From UMGS1696 sp964558485 (GTDB taxonomy: Bacteria; Bacillota; Clostridia; Oscillospirales; CAG-272): 64,000 nucleotides of DNA. The position numbers were made by a program, and so were the translations under genes. The notes below the pieces were generated by a model. It ran no database searches, was not told the origin of the DNA, and saw nothing but the letters and a program-made list of their open reading frames with translations. Within the stretch, counting starts at the first letter, position 1. The number at the start of each line of letters is the position of its first letter. This document shows, piece by piece, positions 43,461 through 50,905 of this stretch. Where the stretch lies: assembly GCA_964558485.1 (NCBI GenBank), contig CAZLED010000002.1:22075-86074 (forward strand), in the 5' to 3' direction.

Positions 43461-46397
43461 ATGGCAAAAGACAAAAAGCAAGACCGATACGCCGCAGAGG
43501 ACAAAGCCTCCCGTACGGCGGATATCGATGTGAGCGCCGATGCCCAGGGAACGTCGGACAGCGAGCTGGATATCCAGGCGCTCTTGCGTAAGTATATGCC
43601 CGATTACGATCGGGAACCAGGCAACGACATAGAGCCCGATAAGGAGCCTGTGCCACGGGCCAAAAAGGATGTACCTGCGCAGAAGGCGTACACGGATGGG
43701 TCGGAGACAGACGCATCCGGCACAGAGGACCCGCTGGACGGCTTTGCTGGACTGGATGCCGCATTCACACCGGAGGATGGCGGTGAGTTCGATTTCACGG
43801 ACAACATCCCGTCCCGGCCAGCGGAGGATGACGGCGGTCTGGAGGATGACGAGGGCATTTACGAGGACGACGACAAACCGGCAAAGCCCACCAAAAAGGG
43901 TGAGAAGAAGGGACTTTTCGCCTTCCTCAGTGGCCGCAAAAAGACGGTGTCCACAGACACGGTGGCTGCTGACACGGTGGCTGCGGATGACGAGGATATG
44001 CCACTGCCAAGCGAGCCGGAGCCGGTGGAGGACGATGCCTTTGCCGGACTGGCTGATATGCTGGCCACCGACACCACCGAGGCTGTCACCGATGCAGACG
44101 ATACGCTGCCCGACGACACGCTGGACGACTCCTTTGGCGACAAGCTCATGGACAGCATGGGTCTGGAGGAAGCAGAGGACGATCCCCTGGAGACCTTCGC
44201 AGGCCTGCAGACAGATGCGGACGCAGACGACAACGTCTCGGCGCTGGATCTGTTTGCGGCAGAGCTGATGGGCGACACAGAGCCGGAGAACGCCTCTGAG
44301 ACGGTCTCGGTGCCACAGCAGAAGCCGCAGAAGTCGGATCATCTCACCGACGAGGAAATGCTGCGGATGGCTGAGGAAATGCTGCGCAGCAGTCAGCCGG
44401 CACCGGAGGAAGCACCCCAGCCGGAGCCGGTGGCAGAAGAATCGGTTGCCGATGAACCGGAGGACGAGGACTTCGATCCCACGGACATCAACCTGATGGT
44501 GGCGTTCGGGCTGGAGGACGGCGAAGACAGCAAGAAGTCCGTCAACAAAAAAACGGACAACGCCGCTTGGCAGGATGCACAGCAGAACGCCCACAAGCTG
44601 GGTGACAAGCTGGAGCACGAAAAGGTCACAAGAGAAGGCAAGAAGGTCAAGCTGGATCGACCGGAGTACGTGGACCGTTCCCAGAACAAGACCATCGAGC
44701 ACGGCTACCGCACCAAGCTGGCTGGACTCTGGATCAAGCTGGGACTGTGTGCCATCTTCACGGTGCTGCTGCTGATCTTTGAAAATATCGAGGTGTTGGC
44801 AAAGCTGTTCACCGGCACGGCCAAGCAGTTCGGCGGCGTGTTCGACCCGGCGGTGTACCCGGTGGTCTATGCCATGGTATCCCTGCAGCTGATGCTGCTG
44901 GCCTGCCTGTGCGCCTATGAGCAGATCGGCAAGGGCTTTACATATCTCTTCCGTGGCGTGCCAAGACCGGAGAGCATGACCGCACTGATGCTGGTGGCAG
45001 GCGTGCTCTACACCATCGTCATTGCCCGTGTCACCGTACAATCCGAGGAACCGGTGATGTTCAACTTCGTGGTGGCATTGGCGGCGCTGCTGACCCTGAT
45101 CGGCGACATCTTCATTACCCGTCGGGAGTTCATGAACTTCCATGTGATCTCCTCCGACAAGCAGAAGTACATCGTCTGCCGGGTGTCCGATGAAGGCTCC
45201 CGTGGGGAAGCTACGGCCTTCTCCGAGGAAGACGACGTGTGCGACGTGATGCGCATCGAAAAGACCGACTTCATCGACGGCTTCTACAACCGTCTGTATA
45301 CACCGGATGGCACCACCAATGTGTTCATGAGCTGTGCCATGGGCGTGATGGTGGCGGTGGCTGTGCTGTTCGGCATCCTTGCCAGCGTCCGTGGTGGTTC
45401 GACCGTAGAGGTGGCCCGTGTGGTCTGCGTGACCATGATGACGGTGGCACCGCTGTCGGTGTTCCTGTCCCTGACCTATCCCTTCTACCGGGCCAATACG
45501 GCGGCGGCTGCATACGACAGTGCCATCATCGGCGAAGTATCGCTTGCGGAATATTCCAATGCGTCCGTTGTGACCTTTGACGACAAGAACGTGTTCCCCT
45601 CCTACAGCGTGAAGGTGCAGAATATCCGCATCTTCAACAATGCCCGTATCGACCGGGTGCTGTACTATGCGGCCAGCGTGTTTGCCAAGGCAGGTGGTCC
45701 CCTGCAGGATGTGTTCGAGATCGCCACGCTGGAAGTGGGTCACTCGGACAACGTGCAGATCTTTGGCACCGAAACGGGGATCTTGGCCGCTGAGGTGGAT
45801 GGCGTGAACATCATCTTTGGTACCGGCGCAGCGCTGACGAAGAAGGGACTGAAGATCCGGCGGCAGGAGATGGAGGACGATATGGATCTCTCCGATGAGC
45901 TCTCCATCATGTATATGTTCCGGGAAGACAAGCTGGTGGCGAAGATGTACATCCAATACGTGATGGACAGCGACATCGAGCTGATTCTGAGCCAGTTCCA
46001 GAACAGCGGCCTGTACGGCTGTGTCCGCACCTTTGACCCCAATATCGATGAGAGAATGATCGCACGGAAGGTCAAGATGAAGCGGATGCCACTGAAGGTG
46101 ATCCGGTACAACGAGCCCGAAGAAGTGACGGCGTATACAGAGAAGATGAACAGCGGTCTGGTGACCAGCGGTTCCCCCAAGTCGCTCTTGCAGATCATTT
46201 CCTATTGCGACAAGGTACTGCATACCCGGAAGACCAATATGGCACTGGCGATTTTAGCGATCCTGGTTGGTGCGGCGATCATGCTGCTGTTGGTGCTGTC
46301 CGGCTCCATTGGCATCATGAACTCCCTGTACGTGATGCTCTACCAGCTCCTGTGGCTCATCCCCATGCTGTTTTCATCCCGCATGTTTATCCGGTGA
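43461..46397 (+). CDS. Pseudo-P-type ATPase: P1B-like membrane protein without catalytic motifs
   Basis: 978 residues from an ATG preceded by AGGAT. Residues 1 to about 415 are extremely acidic and low-complexity, with no known domain. Then come four membrane helices (about 421-550), a short cytoplasmic loop, two helices (about 618-668), a large cytoplasmic part (about 680-915) and two final helices: the topology of heavy-metal P-type ATPases. At the place of CPC after helix 6 it has VAPLSVFLSLTYP, and where DKTGT is expected it reads VVTFDDKNVFPS (D707-K709). No TGE of the actuator domain and no GDxxND hinge is present. The evident conclusion is a catalytically dead homolog with a scaffolding or sensing role. 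Confidence 0.7.
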   Translation: MAKDKKQDRYAAEDKASRTADIDVSADAQGTSDSELDIQALLRKYMPDYDREPGNDIEPDKEPVPRAKKDVPAQKAYTDGSETDASGTEDPLDGFAGLDAAFTPEDGGEFDFTDNIPSRPAEDDGGLEDDEGIYEDDDKPAKPTKKGEKKGLFAFLSGRKKTVSTDTVAADTVAADDEDMPLPSEPEPVEDDAFAGLADMLATDTTEAVTDADDTLPDDTLDDSFGDKLMDSMGLEEAEDDPLETFAGLQTDADADDNVSALDLFAAELMGDTEPENASETVSVPQQKPQKSDHLTDEEMLRMAEEMLRSSQPAPEEAPQPEPVAEESVADEPEDEDFDPTDINLMVAFGLEDGEDSKKSVNKKTDNAAWQDAQQNAHKLGDKLEHEKVTREGKKVKLDRPEYVDRSQNKTIEHGYRTKLAGLWIKLGLCAIFTVLLLIFENIEVLAKLFTGTAKQFGGVFDPAVYPVVYAMVSLQLMLLACLCAYEQIGKGFTYLFRGVPRPESMTALMLVAGVLYTIVIARVTVQSEEPVMFNFVVALAALLTLIGDIFITRREFMNFHVISSDKQKYIVCRVSDEGSRGEATAFSEEDDVCDVMRIEKTDFIDGFYNRLYTPDGTTNVFMSCAMGVMVAVAVLFGILASVRGGSTVEVARVVCVTMMTVAPLSVFLSLTYPFYRANTAAAAYDSAIIGEVSLAEYSNASVVTFDDKNVFPSYSVKVQNIRIFNNARIDRVLYYAASVFAKAGGPLQDVFEIATLEVGHSDNVQIFGTETGILAAEVDGVNIIFGTGAALTKKGLKIRRQEMEDDMDLSDELSIMYMFREDKLVAKMYIQYVMDSDIELILSQFQNSGLYGCVRTFDPNIDERMIARKVKMKRMPLKVIRYNEPEEVTAYTEKMNSGLVTSGSPKSLLQIISYCDKVLHTRKTNMALAILAILVGAAIMLLLVLSGSIGIMNSLYVMLYQLLWLIPMLFSSRMFIR

Positions 46398-46409
46398 CGG
46401 GTAAACATG
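46382..46409 (+). repeat. Hairpin overlapping the stop codon of the pseudo-ATPase
   Basis: CGCATGTTTATCCG, 4-base loop, CGGGTAAACATGCG; the TGA stop lies in the loop. No T run follows, so it may stabilise the mRNA end rather than terminate. Confidence 0.7.
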
Positions 46410-46465
46410 CGATGTTCCATACGGTGACATAGCACCACATGACCAAAACATAACAAACGATAGGG

Positions 46466-46497
46466 AAAGGAGAGGTGGCACAATGCTTCTCCTTTTT
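46466..46497 (+). terminator. Terminator before the radical-SAM gene
   Basis: AAAGGAGAG with CTTCTCCTTT arms and a T run. Confidence 0.75.
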
Positions 46498-46524
46498 CCT
46501 CTGCGTATTCCCCATATTCTGTAG

Positions 46525-46544
46525 GGAACGGTCTTGACCGTTCC
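46525..46544. promoter_or_regulatory. Perfect 9-bp palindrome upstream of the radical-SAM gene
   Basis: GGAACGGTC-TT-GACCGTTCC, about 35 bases before the start codon. It could be an operator or a small dispersed repeat. Confidence 0.5.
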
Positions 46545-46577
46545 AACAATGTGTATCATAAGAAAGTGAACAGAACC

Positions 46578-49199
46578 ATGAGAGACGATATCAAAAGCTT
46601 TATAACCACCGTTGCCAAGCCGGGGCGATATTCCGGCGGTGAGACCGGCAGCGTGTTCAAGGATTTAGACAAGGTCAAGATGCGTGTGGCGTTTTGCTTC
46701 CCGGACGTGTACGAGATCGGTATGTCCAACCTGGGGATGCGGATCCTGACCGGATGCTTCAATGCCCTGGACGAGGTTTGGTGTGAGAGAGTATATGCGC
46801 CCTGGGTGGATATGGCGGCGGAGATGGAAAAGCGGCACATTCCGCTGTTCACCCACGAAAGCGGCGACCCGGTCTGTGACTTTGACGTAGTGGCCTTCAC
46901 CCTGCAGTACGAGCTGTGCTACACCACCATGCTGAAAATGCTGTCTTTGGCCGGTATCCCCATGCGCCGGGAGGACCGTGGAGAAGACGGTCCGGTGATC
47001 CTGGCCGGTGGTCCCTGCTCCTACAACCCGGAACCGGTGGCAGACTTTGTGGACATTTTCTCCATCGGGGAAGGCGAAGAGGCGCTGCAGGAGCTGGCAC
47101 GGCTGTATATGCGCATGAAGGACGAGGGCACCTACACCAAGTCTGCGTTCCTGTATGCGGCGGCTACGGAGCTGAAGGGCTTCTACGTGCCGTCCCTGTA
47201 CGACATTGCCTACCACGACGACGGTACCATCGCTGCCATCACGCCCAAGGATGACAAGGTGCCGGAAAAGGTGGTCAAGCGGGTCATTGGGGATCTGGAC
47301 AAGTGCTACATTCCCACGGAAACGGTGATCCCCTACATCGAGACGGTGCAGGACAGAGTGACCATCGAGATCATGCGTGGCTGCGTCCGGGGCTGTCGGT
47401 TCTGCCAGGCCGGCTTTGTGACCAGACCTGTCCGGGAACGTTCGCCGGAGCTGCTGAACGAAGCCTGCCACACCATGATCCAGAATTCCGGTTACAGCGA
47501 GATCTCCATGTGTACCCTGTCCGTCAGCGACTACTCCAAGATCCGGGAGCTGACCGACCAGCTTCTCTCCTGGACAGACGACGAAAAGGTCAGCCTGTCT
47601 TTGCCGTCCATGCGTGCCGACAGCTTCACCAAGGAGCTGATGGAGAAGATCTCCTCTGTCCGTTCCTCTACCCTGACCTTTGCACCGGAAGCCGGTTCCC
47701 AGCGTCTCCGGGACGTGATCAACAAAAACATCACCGAGGAAGCGATCCTCCGTGCGGCCGGTGTGGCATATGCTGCCGGAAAGAACCAGGTGAAGCTGTA
47801 CTTCATGAACGGTCTGCCCTACGAGACCTACGAGGACCTGACCGGTATTGCGGAATTGTCCAAGCACGTGGTGGACGAATACTATCGCACACCCAACCGG
47901 AATAAGGCAAGACAGCCCCAGGTCACCCTGAGCGTTGCCTGCTTTATCCCCAAGCCCCACACGCCCTTCCAGTGGGAAAGACAGAACACCTTTGCCGAGC
48001 TGGAAGACAAGCAGCACTTCCTGTCCGAGCAGATCACCGACCGGAAGGTGCGCTACAACTACCACGATGCCAAGGTGTCCCACATCGAAGCGGTGTTTGC
48101 CCGTGGGGACAGACGGGTGGGCAAGGCGATCCAGACGGCCGTGGAACGTGGGATGTGGCTGGACGCATGGGAAGAACAGTTCCAGTTCGATAGCTGGATG
48201 CAGGTGTTTGCCGACTGCGGTATCGACCCGGCCTTCTATGCCAACCGCACCATTCCGGACGAAGAGATCCTGCCCTGGGATATGATCGACTGCGGTGTCA
48301 CCAAGGCCTTCCTGCTGTCCGAACGGCATAAGGCTGCTCAGGCTGCCACCACTCCGTCCTGTCGGGAAAAATGCTCCGGCTGTGGCGTGAACAAGCTGGT
48401 GGACAAGCAGTACTGCCGCTGGTGCCCCGGTCATCCGGATTCCTCCGACAGTGCCGGAGACATCGCCGGAGACTACAAGCCCAAGGAAAAGCCGGAAGCA
48501 CCGGTGAAGGGCAGCATCAAACCGGCCCGTACCCTGCGGATCCGCTTTGCCAAAACGGGTCCGGCGCTGTACATCTCCCACCTGGACCTGTCCAAGGTCA
48601 TGAGCCGGTGTATCGTTGCCTCCGGTCTGCCGGTGTATTACACGGAGGGCTTCAATCCCATCCCGAAGTTGGTGTTCGCAACACCTTTGTCCCTGGGCTG
48701 CGGTGGTGACGAAGAGGTGCTGGACATCCGGCTCCTGAAGGACGTATCCAATGCGGAGGCCATGGAGAAGCTTCGTGGTGCTATGGCAGAGGGGATCGTG
48801 GTGAAGGAAGTGTACACCGCAAAGGACAAGATCTCCGACATCCAGTATGCCCACAACCGGATCACCTACGGTGGTTTCGAGCCGGCAGACTATATGGTGG
48901 ACGCCATAAACGATCTGTTTAAGAAGCCGGTGGTCATGCTGAAAAAGTCCAAGAGCGGCGAAAAGGAAGTGGACATCTGCACCTTCATCCGTTCCATCGA
49001 AGCGAAGATCGAGGACGTGGACGGCAAGAAGACCTTAGTGATCGATGCCATCACCTCCGCCAGCCAGGACAGCTACCTGAATCCGGAATACATTGCCACA
49101 GCCATCGAACGGGAATTTGCCCTGTCCGGTGAAGACGGCTACCACACCATCTGCCGGAAGCATTTGTATTTGGCAGACGGCGAAACGCTGTTCCACTGA
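46578..49199 (+). CDS. Radical SAM protein (TIGR03960) fused to DUF2344 (TIGR03936)
   Basis: 873 residues from the ATG at 46578; only weak ribosome-site sequence (AGAAAG) precedes it. The N-terminal B12-binding-like domain has FPDVYEIGMSNLG, the radical SAM core has the cluster motif RGCVRGCRFCQAG, and a Cys-rich linker (CREKCSGCGVNK) leads to the C-terminal DUF2344 domain with RFAKTGPALYISHLDL. This fusion is common in Clostridia, often upstream of ribosomal protein L21 and the RNase E/G gene, which are not found here. It is thought to act in RNA modification; the exact reaction is unknown. Confidence 0.92.
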   Translation: MRDDIKSFITTVAKPGRYSGGETGSVFKDLDKVKMRVAFCFPDVYEIGMSNLGMRILTGCFNALDEVWCERVYAPWVDMAAEMEKRHIPLFTHESGDPVCDFDVVAFTLQYELCYTTMLKMLSLAGIPMRREDRGEDGPVILAGGPCSYNPEPVADFVDIFSIGEGEEALQELARLYMRMKDEGTYTKSAFLYAAATELKGFYVPSLYDIAYHDDGTIAAITPKDDKVPEKVVKRVIGDLDKCYIPTETVIPYIETVQDRVTIEIMRGCVRGCRFCQAGFVTRPVRERSPELLNEACHTMIQNSGYSEISMCTLSVSDYSKIRELTDQLLSWTDDEKVSLSLPSMRADSFTKELMEKISSVRSSTLTFAPEAGSQRLRDVINKNITEEAILRAAGVAYAAGKNQVKLYFMNGLPYETYEDLTGIAELSKHVVDEYYRTPNRNKARQPQVTLSVACFIPKPHTPFQWERQNTFAELEDKQHFLSEQITDRKVRYNYHDAKVSHIEAVFARGDRRVGKAIQTAVERGMWLDAWEEQFQFDSWMQVFADCGIDPAFYANRTIPDEEILPWDMIDCGVTKAFLLSERHKAAQAATTPSCREKCSGCGVNKLVDKQYCRWCPGHPDSSDSAGDIAGDYKPKEKPEAPVKGSIKPARTLRIRFAKTGPALYISHLDLSKVMSRCIVASGLPVYYTEGFNPIPKLVFATPLSLGCGGDEEVLDIRLLKDVSNAEAMEKLRGAMAEGIVVKEVYTAKDKISDIQYAHNRITYGGFEPADYMVDAINDLFKKPVVMLKKSKSGEKEVDICTFIRSIEAKIEDVDGKKTLVIDAITSASQDSYLNPEYIATAIEREFALSGEDGYHTICRKHLYLADGETLFH

Positions 49200-49300
49200 G
49201 CGAATATATCGATAATGCATCGCCAAACGAAGGATACGCCAAACGAAGAAATTGCCAAGCGAGTATATCGATAAACGAATACATCGCCGATCGCAAAACC
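49200..49300 (+). repeat. Short degenerate repeats after the radical-SAM gene
   Basis: CGAATATATCGAT, CGAGTATATCGAT and ACGAATACATCG at about 49200, 49259 and 49275, interleaved with GCCAAACGAA copies. Similar CAAACGCC direct repeats occur at 58856-58890. Confidence 0.5.
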
Positions 49301-49352
49301 CATGTATATTTTCCTCCATGTCGGACATACTGCCGGTGTGGGGGAATTTTTT

Positions 49353-50021
49353 ATGCTGACGGTTTTTTTGCGAACGATCCTGATCTATATATTTTTGTTG
49401 GTGGTCATGCGTGTCATGGGCAAACGGCAGGTGGGAGAGCTGCAGCTGCAGGAGCTGATCGTGACCTTTATGCTGTCGGAGCTGGCGGTCAGTCCCATCG
49501 CTACGCCCACAACGCCGCTGCTGTACGCCATCATTCCCATCTTGACGCTTCTTTCCATCGAGCTGATCCTGTCCTTCTGGATGACCCGTTCCAACCGGAT
49601 GAAGCGGCTATTGTCCGGCAAACCGGCTTTGGTGATCTGCAAGGGCAAGCTGGACCAGAAGATCATGGCAGACAACCGGCTGGAGATCGAGGAGCTGCTG
49701 GCAGAGCTGCGGCAAAACGGCATAGCGTCGCCCACAGAGGTACAGTATGCGGTGCTGGAGGAAAATGGCAAGCTGTCGGTGTTCCCCAAGGCCGGTTATG
49801 GTGCCGCTACCTGGCAGGAGCTCCAGAACGGCGCCACAGAGACCGGGATCGCCCATGCGGTGGTGGTGGACGGTGAGGTGCGTTCGGAAGCGCTGACCTT
49901 GGCTGGCCGGGACGAAAAGTGGCTCACGGCGTATCTGCGGCGAAAGAAGCTGACCTTGTCCCAGGTGTTTCTCATGACCGTAGATGACAGCGGAGACGTG
50001 TATCTGGTGGCAAAGGATTGA
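49353..50021 (+). CDS. DUF421 (YetF-type) membrane protein
   Basis: 222 residues from an ATG with GGGGGAA 7 bases upstream. Three N-terminal membrane helices include the family signature VVMRVMGKRQVGELQLQELIVTFMLSELA; two small cytoplasmic alpha/beta domains follow. DUF421 proteins occur in spore formers (YetF, YcaP, YdfS) and are implicated in spore or membrane physiology without a known activity. A DUF4363 gene follows after 27 bases, a frequent pairing in Clostridia. Confidence 0.92.
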   Translation: MLTVFLRTILIYIFLLVVMRVMGKRQVGELQLQELIVTFMLSELAVSPIATPTTPLLYAIIPILTLLSIELILSFWMTRSNRMKRLLSGKPALVICKGKLDQKIMADNRLEIEELLAELRQNGIASPTEVQYAVLEENGKLSVFPKAGYGAATWQELQNGATETGIAHAVVVDGEVRSEALTLAGRDEKWLTAYLRRKKLTLSQVFLMTVDDSGDVYLVAKD

Positions 50022-50048
50022 TCCTATAGAAAAAAGGAGTGGGAACCT

Positions 50049-50426
50049 ATGCGTGTGTTTGTACTGGCACTGGTGGTATTTGTGGCAACGGCAGGCTGTA
50101 TCGGCTGGGGAAGCTGGTATGTCCAAGGACTGTGCGACCGGCTGACGGAGGTGCTTTCGCAAATGACAGCGCTGGCACCGGGAGACATCGATGGCTACAC
50201 ACAGATATACAGATCCTACGAGAAGCTTTGGCAAAGTGGCAGATTCTGGCTCCATCTGCTGGACGGACACCAGGGCGCCGATAGTATCGAGGATCTGTTC
50301 ACGGAGCTGGGTCTGCGGTATCTGGCCGGGGACGAGCTGGGTGTGGCGGTGGTGCAGGAGAAGCTGGCATTGCAGATCGATAAGCTGCGGGAAGGGGAGC
50401 GGATCACGGTGGATGATATTTTCTAA
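50049..50426 (+). CDS. DUF4363 family small membrane-anchored protein
   Basis: A 125-residue protein with one N-terminal membrane helix (about 3-20) and a helical outside domain. Size, arrangement and proximity to DUF421 fit the DUF4363 family. AAGGAG lies 8 bases before the ATG. The function is unknown; it is likely a partner of the DUF421 protein in the membrane. Confidence 0.8.
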   Translation: MRVFVLALVVFVATAGCIGWGSWYVQGLCDRLTEVLSQMTALAPGDIDGYTQIYRSYEKLWQSGRFWLHLLDGHQGADSIEDLFTELGLRYLAGDELGVAVVQEKLALQIDKLREGERITVDDIF

Positions 50427-50483
50427 GGCATCTGCCGCACAAAAATCTGCAAAAATTTCCCCAAAAAAATTTCCCGAAACCCA

Positions 50484-50512
50484 TTGACAAATCTGCGATA
50501 ATCCTGTACAAT
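50484..50512 (+). promoter_or_regulatory. Promoter of the T-box leader
   Basis: TTGACA (50484-50489), 17-base spacer, TACAAT (50507-50512). Confidence 0.8.
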
Positions 50513-50518
50513 ATCGGG

Positions 50519-50850
50519 TAGAGGCCATGCGGGAGAGGGTTTGCTTGGCATCGTTCCATGAGAATGTCCATCGGTGGTATTCTCCAGAGAAGTGGCGGTC
50601 GGTGTGAGCCACAGGGAACGGAGAGCAAAGGTGTAGCTCCCAAGCCGAAGGGAAGAACGTTGGTATGTGTCCGATCAGTAGAACCCTTCCGTGATTGCTG
50701 CGTCAAGGCATACGGCTTGTTTGAGCCTGAGGGGCGTTTGTGGAAAGCGCAATTTGAGTGGTACCGCGGACTATACATAGAATTTGTTTGGTTCGTCTCA
50801 AAGAAACTCCGGTTAGGAGGATCTCTTGAGGCGAGCCAATTTTTTGCTTG
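50519..50850 (+). promoter_or_regulatory. T-box riboswitch with terminator
   Basis: The T-box sequence GAGTGGTACCGCGG (50756-50769) and the stem I apical block GAGAAG...GGTCGGTGTGAGCC (about 50587-50609) are both canonical. Stem I closes with GGGAG/CTCCC and CGTTCC/GGAACG; the specifier loop reads AAAGGTGTAG (about 50627-50636). A strong stem (GGTTCGTCTCAA with TTGAGGCGAGCC) and a T run at 50791-50846 form the terminator. The UGGU in the T box predicts a tRNA with discriminator A, which fits valine (GUG in the loop) better than glycine (GGU) or cysteine (UGU). Uncharged tRNA should turn on the downstream gene. Confidence 0.88.
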
Positions 50851-50905
50851 TGAACAATACCATCCTAACCATAGAAAACAGAGAGAGCAGAAAGGAACGA
50901 GAAGC

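Noticed and set aside
42507..46223. Long open frame (over 1200 codons) antisense to rlmB and the pseudo-ATPase gene
   Set aside because: His/Val/Gln-rich, low-information translation without motifs or a ribosome site; it is produced by the GC-rich codon use of the plus-strand genes.
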